Shown piece after piece: positions 50,884 to 59,887 of a stretch of 64,000 nucleotides of DNA (position 1 is the first letter of the stretch; each line of letters starts with the position of its first letter). The DNA lies in contig NZ_NKQJ01000004.1 in the NCBI RefSeq assembly GCF_002312815.1, positions 62,001 to 126,000 on the forward strand, read 5' to 3'. A program made the position numbers and the translations under genes. The DNA comes from Agaribacterium haliotis. GTDB taxonomy: Bacteria; Pseudomonadota; Gammaproteobacteria; Pseudomonadales; Cellvibrionaceae. The notes below the pieces were generated by a model. That model did not search any database. It was not told where the DNA came from and worked only from the letters and a program-made list of their open reading frames with translations.

Positions 50884-51066
50884 GTGGGCCTCCAGAGTTG
50901 GCACGAACAATAAAGGAGGCCTGCCACGTGGTCAATGCTCAAGGCCTGCGCTTGCTCGCCGATAGCTGAATAAGCCGGTCTGAAGGCGGCAAGGTTTATA
51001 ACCTAGTGCTATTTATTGACTAGACTGACATAAGAGCTTGCCTAGCTAAATAAAGAGGAGTGCATT

Positions 51067-51828
51067 GTGGATTTAGCAACCATTGTCGGCATCATTGGTG
51101 CGTTTGCCCTGATTGTGGTGTCGATGTTGCTCAGTGGCGAACTCGGCATGTTTGTGAATGCCCCGTCTCTTGTGATTGTAGTGGGGGGCTCGTTATTTGC
51201 GGTGATGGCGAAGTTTGGTTTGGGGCAGTTTCTCGGGGCGGCTAAAGTGGCAGGTAAGAGTTTTTCCAATAAGCTGCCGGATGTCTACGAGCTGATTGAC
51301 GAGATTGTTGCCCTTGCTGATGAAGCGCGCAAAGGTGGTTTGTTGTCGCTTGAGGGCAAAGAGGTCAGCTCGGACTTTTTGCAGCGCGGCATCCAGTTGT
51401 TGGTAGACGGTCACGACCCCGATGTCGTCAAGGCTACGCTGAGCAAAGATAAAATTCAGGCCGTTGAGCGCCACAACACGGGCTCACAGATTTTTATGTC
51501 GCTCGCGGATATGGCGCCGGCGATGGGCATGATTGGCACCCTTATTGGTTTGGTGGCCATGCTGGCGAATATGGATGACCCCAAAGCAATTGGCCCGGCG
51601 ATGGCGGTTGCGCTGTTAACTACGCTTTACGGGGCCGTGCTCGCCAACGCGCTCTGCGCGCCGATCGGCGAAAAGCTCAAGTTGCGTGCCGCAGAAGAAG
51701 CGATGACCAAAAGCTTGGTTATCGATGCGCTTTTAGCTATTCAGGCCGGCCAAAACCCGAGGGTGATTGACGGGGTGCTGCGCACGTATTTGCCGGAGAA
51801 CAAGCGCAGCGTTGAAGGCGGCGAATAA
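51067..51828 (+). CDS. pomA: Flagellar stator protein PomA (MotA family)
   Basis: PomA is the channel-forming stator subunit driving flagellar rotation, sodium-coupled in Vibrio. The 253-residue product has four membrane helices, with LATIVGIIGAFALIVVSMLL at the start and DMAPAMGMIGTLIGLVAMLA plus GPAMAVALLTTLYGAVLANA later. A GAGGAG precedes GTG 51067. It is two bases upstream of pomB and divergent from xseB, a neighbourhood also seen in Vibrio (recalled). Sodium coupling is inferred from the PomAB-like sequence. Confidence 0.94.
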   Translation: MDLATIVGIIGAFALIVVSMLLSGELGMFVNAPSLVIVVGGSLFAVMAKFGLGQFLGAAKVAGKSFSNKLPDVYELIDEIVALADEARKGGLLSLEGKEVSSDFLQRGIQLLVDGHDPDVVKATLSKDKIQAVERHNTGSQIFMSLADMAPAMGMIGTLIGLVAMLANMDDPKAIGPAMAVALLTTLYGAVLANALCAPIGEKLKLRAAEEAMTKSLVIDALLAIQAGQNPRVIDGVLRTYLPENKRSVEGGE

Positions 51829-51830
51829 GC

Positions 51831-52820
51831 GTGGTCGATGACGAAGAAGAAGGATGCGACTGCCCGCCCGGATTGCCCGCGTGGATGGGCACTTTTGCGG
51901 ATTTGATGTCGCTGCTGATGTGCTTTTTTGTACTGCTACTTTCGTTTTCTGAAATGGATGCAATGAAGTTTAAGCGCCTGGCCGGTTCAATGGCTCAGGC
52001 CTTTGGCGTTCAGAATCAACTCAATGTGACCGATATCCCCAAAGGCACCAGCATTATCGCTCAGGAGTTCAGCCCCGGGCGCCCCGACCCCACACCCATC
52101 AATGAAATTTGGCAAAAAACTGAAGACATAACCGAGATGTCGCTTGAGGTTGAATGCGCCGAAGAGTTTTCTATTGAGCAGGGTGAAGATGCCGTGGATG
52201 GTGGTGTCAAAGTTCAGGTTAAACAAAAGCTTGAAGAGTTGCTTGAGTCAACTCGCGCCGACGCCTATGAGTTGGCCGGGGCGCTGAACGAGCAGATCGC
52301 TGCAGGTCAGGTTGAGCTGGAGACACGGGGGCGTTTGATTATTATCCGCATTCGAGAAAAAGGCAGTTTTATTTCCGGTTCTGCGGAAATGGCCCCGGCC
52401 TACAAAGATGTTATGCGCGAAGTTAAAAGCGTGCTGGCAATGAAAAAAGGCAAGATAGAGGTCCAGGGCCACACGGATGATATTCCGATTAACACTGCTC
52501 GTTTTCGTTCAAACTGGGAGCTGAGTTCCTCGCGTGCGGTATCTGTTGCTCATGAACTTATGCTGGGCGGCGACATTAACGAGCGCCGTTTTCAGATAAG
52601 TGGTTATGCCGATACCTTGCCGCTTGTTGCAAATGACAGTTCGGAAAACCGTGCGCGAAATCGTCGCGTTGAAATTTTGGTGAAGCAAGGGCTTGAGGAT
52701 GAGCTTGGTGAGGGCGATCTCAAGCTCCTGAAAGAAGACAAAGAAGGCCAGGATATCTTGCGGGAGCTTGATCTTGAGCCCGAATATCTTTTTGATCTCG
52801 ATCCCGATGAAATTTTTTAG
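51831..52820 (+). CDS. pomB: Flagellar stator protein PomB (MotB family)
   Basis: PomB anchors the stator to peptidoglycan. The 329-residue product has a short Cys-containing N-terminus and one membrane helix with the ion-binding Asp24 (GTFADLMSLLMCFFVLLLSF). A long linker leads to an OmpA/MotB domain (about 190-290, with VQGHTDDIPINTARFRSNWE, LSSSRAVSVAHELM and SSENRARNRRVEILV). Asp24 coincides with the functional Asp of Vibrio PomB. It starts at GTG 51831. The acidic tail is about 40 residues. A PilZ-like gene follows immediately. Confidence 0.95.
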   Translation: MVDDEEEGCDCPPGLPAWMGTFADLMSLLMCFFVLLLSFSEMDAMKFKRLAGSMAQAFGVQNQLNVTDIPKGTSIIAQEFSPGRPDPTPINEIWQKTEDITEMSLEVECAEEFSIEQGEDAVDGGVKVQVKQKLEELLESTRADAYELAGALNEQIAAGQVELETRGRLIIIRIREKGSFISGSAEMAPAYKDVMREVKSVLAMKKGKIEVQGHTDDIPINTARFRSNWELSSSRAVSVAHELMLGGDINERRFQISGYADTLPLVANDSSENRARNRRVEILVKQGLEDELGEGDLKLLKEDKEGQDILRELDLEPEYLFDLDPDEIF

Positions 52821-52828
52821 GGGTGACA

Positions 52829-53392
52829 ATGAAAGACAGTGAGCGCCGCCGATATTTTAGGATCAATGACAGCATAGGTTTGACTGTTAAAACCTTAAAT
52901 GAGAAAGAGCTAAGTGCGAGTAACTCTGCATTTTCGATGAACCCTTTGCGCCTGATTCACGACGGTGATGAAGAGCTGGAAAAACTAATTTTGGCGCTCG
53001 AATCGTCGAGTCCGGAACTCGCCAGGCTCGCCAGCCTGTTAAATCAAAAAATTGAACGGGTTGCGAATTTATTGGCTATGGAAAGTGATCTGCTTGATCA
53101 TATCGATGAGCGCGTACAGCAGGTAAATATCAGCGCTTGTGGTTTAGCTTTTAACTACCACCAGGCGCTGCTAAATAACACCATGCTGGAACTAAGCATG
53201 CACCTTTTTCCAGAGCAGAAAAAAATACACAGCCGGGCTAATGTTGTGCACTGTGAAAAAGCGGAAAACGGCCTGTGGTGGGTGCGCGTAGATTTTGTTG
53301 CAATGGACAAAGACGACCAGGAACTTCTAATTCAACACATCGTTCGCAATCAAGGAGCCATGCTAAGAGAGCGGGCCTTGCAGAAGCGCTAA
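52829..53392 (+). CDS. PilZ-like protein with a long insert, downstream of pomAB
   Basis: A 187-residue protein with an N-terminal ERRRYFRI (RxxxR-type) motif and a later VNISACG ((D/N)xSxxG-type) motif, the two halves of a PilZ cyclic-di-GMP site. They are separated by about 90 residues of mainly helical sequence instead of the usual ~25-30. The C-terminal part (WWVRVDFVAMDKDDQELLIQ, then HIVRNQGAMLRERALQKR) ends as in PilZ proteins. It is probably co-transcribed with pomAB and could be a stator brake of YcgR type; that is inference. ATG 52829 is preferred over GTG 52823. Confidence 0.75.
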   Translation: MKDSERRRYFRINDSIGLTVKTLNEKELSASNSAFSMNPLRLIHDGDEELEKLILALESSSPELARLASLLNQKIERVANLLAMESDLLDHIDERVQQVNISACGLAFNYHQALLNNTMLELSMHLFPEQKKIHSRANVVHCEKAENGLWWVRVDFVAMDKDDQELLIQHIVRNQGAMLRERALQKR

Positions 53393-53934
53393 CAGAAGGC
53401 TGCGTGGTAAAGCCCTCTATTTTATTGTTAACGACCCGGCGATGGTCAAGATACCAAAGTGGTATATATAAAAATAATCTGAAAAGACGATATATTTCCC
53501 GCCATTATACGATTCGATTATCCATTCCTGCCACGTAATTAAAGTGTCATTATAAAAACGTGAAAATAGCTTGACTCGTTATTAAAGACGCGTCATATTT
53601 TGTAAAACGCCTTGGAATGGAGGGTCTAGTTTTCAACTACCTACGCCACGCTCAAGGGCGGGCCTCGGTCGCCGTGACTTTGCTTAGAAATTTATGCGGT
53701 CACGATCCTGAGTTGCCGAGTTTTACAAGCCGCCCCGCTTTGTCACTGCCGCAGTCCTCCTGTTCGGCACAACAGACTTCCCTCCCCCCAAATTTTATTC
53801 AGACCCTGTCGCATCGACGACAATTAAAGCCTCCAGAACTACATCTTCTGCCGTCGTCAAAAAGACCTAGAGGCCGTTTTGAACCCAGCATCACCCTGTT
53901 GAAAAAGAAATGGTCATAACATGAGGTAATTGAG
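53393..53934. other. Gene-poor stretch with AT-rich promoter region upstream of HNH gene
   Basis: These 542 bases contain no convincing gene. Bases 53420-53610 are clearly AT-rich compared with flanking genes. Bases 53451-53465 hold the perfect inverted repeat ATACCA-AAG-TGGTAT next to TATATATAA. From about 53610 the sequence is richer in GC and carries only an implausible 100-codon frame. A structured leader, a small RNA or remnants of transferred DNA are possible; none is proven. Confidence 0.5.
53571..53599 (+). promoter_or_regulatory. Candidate sigma-70 promoter upstream of the HNH gene
   Basis: TTGACT at 53571-53576 is followed by a 17-base spacer and CATATT at 53594-53599. The -35 element matches five of six consensus bases and the spacing is ideal; the -10 element is weaker. 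It would give a leader of about 330 bases before the HNH start. Confidence 0.5.
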
Positions 53935-54531
53935 ATGGAGGCTAAAATTCTTCGATTAAATATGGCCGGTCAACCGGTGGAGTGGTTGCATTGGAAAGAG
54001 GCTGTAAATTTATATGCTCGCGAACTTATTGCCTGGTCTTTGGGGGGCGTAGTAAAGCGAGTTCACGGTGGTCGTTCGCGCTTTAGTGGCTGCCAAACGT
54101 TTATTGATCTTCCCGCAATTGTTGCGAGTGATGGCGAGCGCCTGGCTCAAGCCAAAACTATCCCGCCTTTGACCAATGCCGGGCTTTTTCGTCGTGACAA
54201 CGGCCAGTGCCTTTACTGTGGTCATTATTTTGATTATGCCGAATTAAGCCGCGATCATGTGTTTCCCTCTAGCAGAGGGGGGGAAGATCGTTGGGAAAAT
54301 GTAGTTGCCGCTTGTTTGCGTTGTAATCAGCGCAAGGGTAATCATTTACTTGAAGATATTGATATGGATCTTCTGGCTCTGCCTTATCGGCCAAACCCCT
54401 ACGAATATCTTGCGCTAATAAACAATGATCGCATTCGCGGTGATCAAATGGCCTATCTTCGGCCTCAGTTTAAACGCTACAGTGGCAAGCTAATTGGAGC
54501 GCGAGGAAACAGTTTTAGTTTACGATTTTAA
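53935..54531 (+). CDS. HNH endonuclease family protein
   Basis: A 198-residue protein with an HNH nuclease module in its second half: a first zinc pair CLYCG, the catalytic SRDHVFPSSRGGEDRWENVV and a second pair in ACLRCNQRKGN. The N-terminal part (LRLNMAGQPVEWLHWKEAVN) and the pattern LPAIVASD match stand-alone HNH proteins common in gammaproteobacteria. Role is unknown; there is no adjacent methylase, toxin-immunity or phage gene. A GAGGTAATTGAG segment precedes ATG 53935. An intrinsic terminator follows. Confidence 0.9.
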   Translation: MEAKILRLNMAGQPVEWLHWKEAVNLYARELIAWSLGGVVKRVHGGRSRFSGCQTFIDLPAIVASDGERLAQAKTIPPLTNAGLFRRDNGQCLYCGHYFDYAELSRDHVFPSSRGGEDRWENVVAACLRCNQRKGNHLLEDIDMDLLALPYRPNPYEYLALINNDRIRGDQMAYLRPQFKRYSGKLIGARGNSFSLRF

Positions 54532-54560
54532 GTTTACTACTTGTCGAATTCCGTACCTTT

Positions 54561-54589
54561 GCCGGCTTGTTGTACAGCCGGCTTTCTTT
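54561..54589 (+). terminator. Intrinsic terminator of the HNH gene
   Basis: GCCGGCT and AGCCGGC form a perfect seven-base stem with an eight-base loop, followed by TTTCTTTC. It lies 30 bases after the HNH stop. Confidence 0.8.
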
Positions 54590-54648
54590 CATCTGCATAG
54601 CTCATTAAACTAGCGCGCTCAAATCCCCCTAACTACTGGAAGCTCAGT

Positions 54649-55518
54649 ATGTCTCAAGTTGAACTTGCCCTGGATGCCCAGGCCGCGCTCGGTGAATGCC
54701 CTCGTTGGAACGCCGATGATCAAAAGTTGTATTGGATCGATATCAATAAATTTCAGTTGCACAGATTTGATCCTGATACGGCCAGCGATGAGTTTCTCCA
54801 GTTTGAAGAGGAAATAGGCTGTTTCGCTTTCCGCGAACAAGGCGGGTTTTTGTTGGCAATGCGCAGCGGCTATTATTTGCTCGATGGCTGGAATACTGAG
54901 CTCACGTTTATTAGTGACCCAGAAGCGGATCTTGAGCAGACTCGGTTTAATGACGGTCGCTGTGATGCCAAGGGGCGCCTATTTGCTGGGTCGTATTACC
55001 CGCCAAAAGATTACGACGGCGCCAATCTCTGGAGTCTCGATGCCAATAAACAAGTTGAGCTTATCGCGGATGACCTACTGACAACCAATGGTATCGCCTG
55101 GAGCCCGGACAACAGCGTATTTTATTACAGCGATACACCCAAGCACATTATCTATGCCTGCGACTACGAGCTCGATACAGGTAAAGTCGGTGAGCGCCGC
55201 ACTTTCTGTGAATTCCCTCATGGCAAGGGCCGGCCCGACGGTGCATCAGTTGATGTAGAAGGTTACTACTGGGCTGCCCTGTACGAAGGAGGACGCATCG
55301 TTCGTATTAGTCCGGATGGTGAAATCGTGCAAGAGATTGCAGTGCCGGCGCGTTGCCCGACTATGGTTGCCTTTGGTGGTGAAGATATGAAAACACTTTA
55401 TATCACCAGTGCCGGAGGGCGACCCGATGAAGAGCTAAAAGATTTCCCTCATCCGGGTGGGATATTTAAGCTGCGGGTTGATGTTGCCGGTATTAAAGAA
55501 AACAAATTCCCGGCCTAA
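54649..55518 (+). CDS. SMP-30/gluconolactonase family protein
   Basis: A 289-residue six-bladed beta-propeller of the SMP-30/gluconolaconase/LRE family. Metal-site residues are visible: Glu16 in AALGECPRWN, Asn and Asp in TRFNDGRCDAKG, Asn in LTTNGIAWSPDNS and Asp in GRPDGASVDVEGY. Members hydrolyse sugar lactones such as gluconolactone or xylonolactone in the cytoplasm. No sugar-catabolic genes are adjacent, so the substrate is open. No signal peptide is seen. Confidence 0.92.
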   Translation: MSQVELALDAQAALGECPRWNADDQKLYWIDINKFQLHRFDPDTASDEFLQFEEEIGCFAFREQGGFLLAMRSGYYLLDGWNTELTFISDPEADLEQTRFNDGRCDAKGRLFAGSYYPPKDYDGANLWSLDANKQVELIADDLLTTNGIAWSPDNSVFYYSDTPKHIIYACDYELDTGKVGERRTFCEFPHGKGRPDGASVDVEGYYWAALYEGGRIVRISPDGEIVQEIAVPARCPTMVAFGGEDMKTLYITSAGGRPDEELKDFPHPGGIFKLRVDVAGIKENKFPA

Positions 55519-55828
55519 TTTTTTAGGGGCAGCAATGTATTCGTTTGCTGCCCCTGCGCCGTGCTTCCTCTCTGTCTTTTACCCTTCTTCAGTTGCTGTT
55601 GTGCGCTTTGTTGTGATTTTTGTGCGCCCTAACCGTATGCATAGATGTTTATCAAATAGCATTTATTTATTTTTTTTGCGAACTGTTATTGTTTTTGATG
55701 CATAGCTTGCAAGCTTGTATTTCTCGCCGCATTAATTTCGGTAGGATATTTACCGGAAGTACAGTTTTTTGAAATTGGTGGTGTCTCAGTATCAGTTGCT
55801 ACCTTTTGTCTATTTATAAAAAGTGCAC
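55519..55828. other. Intergenic region with hairpin and palindromes before the EAL gene
   Basis: The 310 bases hold a perfect ten-base hairpin, GGGGCAGCAA and TTGCTGCCCC, at 55526-55535 and 55545-55554, just after the SMP-30 stop. It lacks a T-run and is a possible terminator. Further on are the palindrome AGCTTGCAAGCT near 55703 and the inverted repeat CGGTA-GGATATT-TACCG near 55739-55755. No gene is seen. The last two could be operators of the EAL gene. Confidence 0.5.
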
Positions 55829-57091
55829 ATGTTTAAATTTGAGTCCTTGCCTGAGCATATTTGTGATAGCCGCAAGCGGCAACGCCAAGCCGTTGAATTA
55901 GGCGATAGGGCGCCTGCCTTATTTCCTTATTTTCAAGCCATTGTTGATGTTAGAAGCTCAGCTATTGTTGGTTACGAATGCCTTGCGCGCATGAACAATC
56001 AGGAAAACAAGGCTGTCAGCGCCGCCTGGTTATTTGAAGACCAGTCACTGAGCTTTGAAGAGCGCCGTCGAGCCGATCGTTTGGTGCGAGAACAGGCTTT
56101 GAAACGTTTTGCGTCTGACAAAACTGCAGGCCTGCTTTTTTTAAATATCAGCCCGCGCTGGGTAACAGAGGCAAAGCTTAATACCCAGTTAAACAGCTTA
56201 CGCATGATTGATAAGCTCGGTTTAGACCCTCGCCGAGTGGTGGTTGAAATTACCGAGCTCGGCGGCAATATGAAATCGCTGGCTGCGGCAATAAAAGCCT
56301 ATAAGCGCGCAGGTCTTAAAGTCGCTATCGATGATTTTGGTGCGGGTGCTTCGCAATTAGACAGGCTGTTGTGTCTCGAACCAGATTATTTAAAGTTAGA
56401 TATGGGCCTATTTAAACGTGCGGCATACAACACATCTTCGTCGAGGTTGCTGATGGCTCTGGCGCCGTTTGCTGAGCACAGTAGTTGTGAAATTATTTGT
56501 GAAGGTGTTGAAACAGAGCAGGAGTATCATTTTGCTTTAGAGTGCGGTGCTCAATACGTACAGGGCTGGTTAATGGCCCCTGCGCAGGCGGAACTTCTGC
56601 CGCAGCATCACTGTTATGAGTTGAACAAAAAAAATCAGCGAAGCTATCTACAGAGAAAAAAGCAGAAAATTCGCAGCAGTGTTGAAGTGGAAAATCAACT
56701 TAGGTCTTGTGTAAAAACAATTAAAAGAGCCATCGAAATAGATGCTTTATATGAGCTAGATGCAAAGTCATTGGCTGCTGATGGGGTTCTGCGATTTTGC
56801 TTGTACAGCGAAGATGCTGAGCAAATCTCTGCTCGCTATAATGTGCTGGGTGGGCATTTAAGTTGCGATTACCCAAGAGCTAGCTGGTGTTGGGCTCATC
56901 GACCTTATTTATCAGTGGTAATGGATGTCGCCAGTCAGTCGCGGGGTAGCTACTGCTTGTCGCAAAGCTATTTTGATACGCAGGCCCAGGTTTTGTGCAA
57001 GGCCTGGGCGGCTAAGTTAGATGACGGACGCATCATCTTGCTTGATTGTGTTGCTGCGGAAACAACCCTGTTCTGCGAAGAAAAGAGCTAA
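55829..57091 (+). CDS. EAL-domain cyclic-di-GMP phosphodiesterase with C-terminal sensory-like domain
   Basis: About 420 residues. The EAL domain (about 30-265) keeps the catalytic residues: Glu in GYECLARM (EAL written as ECL), Asn in LLFLNISP, Glu in VVVEITELG, the Asp pair in VAIDDFGAG, Lys in DYLKLDMGL, Glu in ICEGVETEQE and Gln in YVQGWLMAP. It should therefore hydrolyse cyclic-di-GMP. The remaining ~150 residues (LRFCLYSEDAEQISARYN, HRPYLSVVMDVASQSRGSYC) resemble the PAS-like C-terminal domain of Bacillus YkuI. There is no membrane segment. An in-frame GTG lies six bases upstream. The stop overlaps rdgB by four bases. Confidence 0.9.
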   Translation: MFKFESLPEHICDSRKRQRQAVELGDRAPALFPYFQAIVDVRSSAIVGYECLARMNNQENKAVSAAWLFEDQSLSFEERRRADRLVREQALKRFASDKTAGLLFLNISPRWVTEAKLNTQLNSLRMIDKLGLDPRRVVVEITELGGNMKSLAAAIKAYKRAGLKVAIDDFGAGASQLDRLLCLEPDYLKLDMGLFKRAAYNTSSSRLLMALAPFAEHSSCEIICEGVETEQEYHFALECGAQYVQGWLMAPAQAELLPQHHCYELNKKNQRSYLQRKKQKIRSSVEVENQLRSCVKTIKRAIEIDALYELDAKSLAADGVLRFCLYSEDAEQISARYNVLGGHLSCDYPRASWCWAHRPYLSVVMDVASQSRGSYCLSQSYFDTQAQVLCKAWAAKLDDGRIILLDCVAAETTLFCEEKS

Positions 57092-57687
57092 AAATCTCTG
57101 CTCTTTAAAGCCTCCATAAGTGCAATACTGGCAATTGCACGATGACTGATGCGGTTTTTTTCGTGTTTATCGAGCTCCGCCGATGTGCACTGATGGCTGT
57201 CTAGCCAGAACAGTGGGTCGTAACCAAAACCACCTTCGCCACGAGTCTCGGTAAGTATTTTCCCTTCCCAGGATCCCTGAGCAATGATTGGCGTCGGGTC
57301 ATCTTTATGTCGCATAAAAACTAATACGCATTGATAGCGCGCGCTGCGCTGCGCTTCTGGTACCTCGGCTAGGGCTTCGAGTAATTTGATATTGTTCTTG
57401 CTGTCGTCGGCATTTGCGCCTGCATAGCGGGCAGAATAGATACCGGGTGCCCCATTTAAGGCATCAACCTCAATGCCGCTGTCATCGGCAAGTGCGGGCA
57501 GCCCGCTGCATGCTGCGGCGTGTCTGGCTTTGATAATGGCGTTTTCCACAAAGCTGAGACCAGTTTCATCGGCATCACTAATTGCAAGCTGTTTTTGCGG
57601 TATTAGCTGCCTGTCAAATTGCGCAAATAATTTGCTCAGTTCATTTAGCTTGCCTTGATTGCCGCTGGCCAACACTACTTTTTTCAT
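57088..57687 (-). CDS. rdgB: XTP/dITP diphosphatase RdgB
   Basis: RdgB hydrolyses non-canonical purine triphosphates (ITP, dITP, XTP) to monophosphates. The 199-residue product has the opening VLASGNQGKLNELSKLF, ALADDSGIEVDALNGAPGIY followed by SARYAG, and GEGGFGYDPLFWL, all diagnostic. It follows DUF4426, metW and metX on the same strand as in Pseudomonas, but hemW does not follow; a convergent EAL gene does. Confidence 0.96.
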   Translation of the reverse strand: MKKVVLASGNQGKLNELSKLFAQFDRQLIPQKQLAISDADETGLSFVENAIIKARHAAACSGLPALADDSGIEVDALNGAPGIYSARYAGANADDSKNNIKLLEALAEVPEAQRSARYQCVLVFMRHKDDPTPIIAQGSWEGKILTETRGEGGFGYDPLFWLDSHQCTSAELDKHEKNRISHRAIASIALMEALKSRDF

Positions 57688-57688
57688 T

Positions 57689-58147
57689 TTAATCGCTATA
57701 AAGTTTTTTATTGAAGTTCACATTCAGCGTTTCGTTACTGCCGTCGGGTGTCACCTTGAGTTCAAAGTGCACGACCTCTTCGCCATTGATGCGCACAGGG
57801 GCGATATAATAAACAGCGTTTTTTTCTTTGATTTCTATAAAATCCAGTTTTTTACTTTGCTGAAGCAGGTTGCGTACGCGACCGTTAATATCCGCAGCGA
57901 TGCTCTGCATAGGTTTATTATTATTGTAAATACTTACATTAATAAGGCTTTCATAAGCGCTCCGTTTAATTCCGTAAATCTTTGCTACATCAGCGGGAAT
58001 AAAGGTGCTGTTAAAAACGCTGTAGTGCACGCTGTACTGGTCAAAGTCTGAGTGGCTTTGAGGGGCTTTGATGTCAGCAAGGGCTGCTGGGGCAGCAACA
58101 AGCAATATTGCGCACCAGGCTGCGAGCAATTTTCGTAGGGGGTTCAT
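57689..58147 (-). CDS. DUF4426 exported protein
   Basis: A 152-residue protein with a signal peptide (LLVAAPAALA, cleavage near residue 24). The mature domain (DFDQYSVHYSVFNSTFIPAD, then VAKIYGIKRSAYESLINVSI) matches DUF4426, a periplasmic family of unknown function. Its conserved position between metW and rdgB is the usual one in pseudomonads. It abuts rdgB, one base apart. Confidence 0.92.
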   Translation of the reverse strand: MNPLRKLLAAWCAILLVAAPAALADIKAPQSHSDFDQYSVHYSVFNSTFIPADVAKIYGIKRSAYESLINVSIYNNNKPMQSIAADINGRVRNLLQQSKKLDFIEIKEKNAVYYIAPVRINGEEVVHFELKVTPDGSNETLNVNFNKKLYSD

Positions 58148-58150
58148 TAT

Positions 58151-58744
58151 TTAATCCTTGCTTACGCGATAGAGCGCTGTTTCACCAAATAAGTTTGGGC
58201 ACATGCCTCGAAGTGACTGCCCCCAGGAATTTGTCGCTATCACTTCACGATTGATTACGCGAGCGCCGATGTCTTTACACATCTGATCAAAATCTTTAAA
58301 TGTACAAAAGTGAATATTGGGCGTGTTGTACCACTCGTACGGAAGCAGGTCACTGACTGGCATGCGCCCTTTAGTCGCGAGCATGAGGCGTGCTTTCCAG
58401 TGGCCAAAATTAGGGAAGGTAATAATGCATTCCCGGCCGACTCTCAACATTTCTGCTAAGGCTTGGTCGGGGCGCTTTAGTGTTTGAATTGCCTGGCTCA
58501 TAATTACCGTATCGAAGCGCTTATCCGCAAAACTCGACAGCCCGCCTTCTATATCAAACTCAATTACGTTGACATCATTTTGCACGCAGCGAAGAATTTT
58601 TTCGGGGTCAATTTCAAGGCCGTAACCGTGAGTGTTTTTTTCTTGCTCCAGGCGCTTTAGTAATACACCGTCACCGCAGCCGAGGTCGAGAACCTGACTG
58701 CCGTTTGCAACCCAATTTGCAACAATGCTGTAATCTAGCCGCAT
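58151..58744 (-). CDS. metW: Methionine biosynthesis protein MetW
   Basis: A 197-residue SAM-dependent methyltransferase-fold protein. The SAM loop is [17 protein letters not shown], with the acid in YGLEIDPEK, then [18 protein letters not shown]. MetW partners MetX; in recent work the pair is required for homoserine acylation activity in some proteobacteria. It overlaps the metX end by 10 bases, indicating coupling. Order metX-metW-DUF4426-rdgB is conserved. Confidence 0.95.
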   Translation of the reverse strand: MRLDYSIVANWVANGSQVLDLGCGDGVLLKRLEQEKNTHGYGLEIDPEKILRCVQNDVNVIEFDIEGGLSSFADKRFDTVIMSQAIQTLKRPDQALAEMLRVGRECIITFPNFGHWKARLMLATKGRMPVSDLLPYEWYNTPNIHFCTFKDFDQMCKDIGARVINREVIATNSWGQSLRGMCPNLFGETALYRVSKD

Positions 58745-59886
58745 TGGCTTACCTTATTCATATAATTTTTAAATATGTCTTCATAGCGCGCTTGATTGGC
58801 AACTAAAAAAGCGTCGTGACCGTAGTGGCTTTCGATTTCTGCATAGACAACGTCTTTGTTTGCCTGCATTAAAGCATCGACTATTTCTCGTGAGCGCTCG
58901 GGGGCAAAACGCCAGTCGGAAGTGAAAGAAATGACCAGGAATTTGCATTTGGCGTGGCTAAAGGCTTCAGCGGCATCATTATTGTACTCGCGGGCCAGGT
59001 CAAAATAATCAAGCGCCTTAGTCATCAAAATATATGTATTTGCATCAAAGGCGGTTGAGAACTTACTGCCCTGGTAGCGAAGATAGCTTTCTATTTGAAA
59101 TTCAACAGGTTCTTCTGTGCCCTGGGCAAAGGTCCCTGAGCGCAGTTCCCTGCCAAATTTTTTGCCCATGCCATCATCGGACAAATAAGTGATGTGGCCG
59201 ATCATTCGGGCGACACCGAGACCGCGAGCGGGCAGGGTGTTCTGCTCTAGGTAATCGCCGCCACAAAAATTGGGGTCGCTCTGAATGGCGCTGCGCGCAG
59301 TCTCGTTAAAGGCTATATTTTGCGCGGTCAGCTTCATCGATGAGGCGATAACTACACAGTGGCGCAAGCGCTGCGGGTACTCGAGTGCCCAGCGCATTGC
59401 CTGCATGCCTCCCAAGCTGCCGCCGACCACCGCGGCCCATTGCTCGATGCCCAGTTTATCTGCCAGGCGCGCCTGACTGTGTACCCAGTCGCGCACGCGA
59501 AGGTGGGGGAAGTCTGAGCCCCAGATCTTGCCATTTTCAGGGTTGATAGACGAGGGCCCGGTTGAGCCGTTGCAGCCGCCGAGATTGTTTGGGCAGATAA
59601 TAAAAAACTTATCGGTATCCAGAGCTTTACCGGGGCCAACGTAGGCATCCCACCAGCCGGGTTTTTTATCTTCGGCGCTGTTGTAGCCGGCCAGATGTTG
59701 ATTGCCGCTTAGCGCATGGCAGACCAAGATTGCATTGCTTTTGCTCTCATTGAGTTGCCCGTAACTTTCGTAAACCAGGTCGTAACTTTGCAAAGCGCGG
59801 CCACAGGCGAGCTCCAGCGCTTCATCAAAGTGCATGGTTTGGGCACTGACAATGCCAACGCTATCTGCGGGAATGGATTCTGGCAT
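58735..59886 (-). CDS. metX: Homoserine O-acyltransferase MetX
   Basis: MetX acylates homoserine, the first committed step of methionine synthesis; whether it uses acetyl- or succinyl-CoA cannot be read with certainty (gammaproteobacterial MetX enzymes with MetW are often succinyltransferases). The 383-residue alpha/beta hydrolase has nucleophile elbow [28 protein letters not shown], and the late Asp/His region [14 protein letters not shown] 59886 ([11 protein letters not shown]) is preferred to TTG 59901 because it begins one base after the yggT stop. Confidence 0.94.
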   Translation of the reverse strand: MPESIPADSVGIVSAQTMHFDEALELACGRALQSYDLVYESYGQLNESKSNAILVCHALSGNQHLAGYNSAEDKKPGWWDAYVGPGKALDTDKFFIICPNNLGGCNGSTGPSSINPENGKIWGSDFPHLRVRDWVHSQARLADKLGIEQWAAVVGGSLGGMQAMRWALEYPQRLRHCVVIASSMKLTAQNIAFNETARSAIQSDPNFCGGDYLEQNTLPARGLGVARMIGHITYLSDDGMGKKFGRELRSGTFAQGTEEPVEFQIESYLRYQGSKFSTAFDANTYILMTKALDYFDLAREYNNDAAEAFSHAKCKFLVISFTSDWRFAPERSREIVDALMQANKDVVYAEIESHYGHDAFLVANQARYEDIFKNYMNKVSQCG

Positions 59887-59887
59887 A

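Noticed and set aside
51067-52820. Considered proton-driven motA-motB
   Set aside because: Asp24 context, the four-helix PomA sequence and xseB neighbourhood fit PomAB better, although ion choice cannot be decided from sequence alone.
53617-53919. 100-codon plus-strand frame just before the HNH gene
   Set aside because: Ser/Pro/Leu/Arg-rich with no recognisable domain and a poorly placed Shine-Dalgarno; treated as leader or non-coding sequence, though a small gene cannot be fully excluded.
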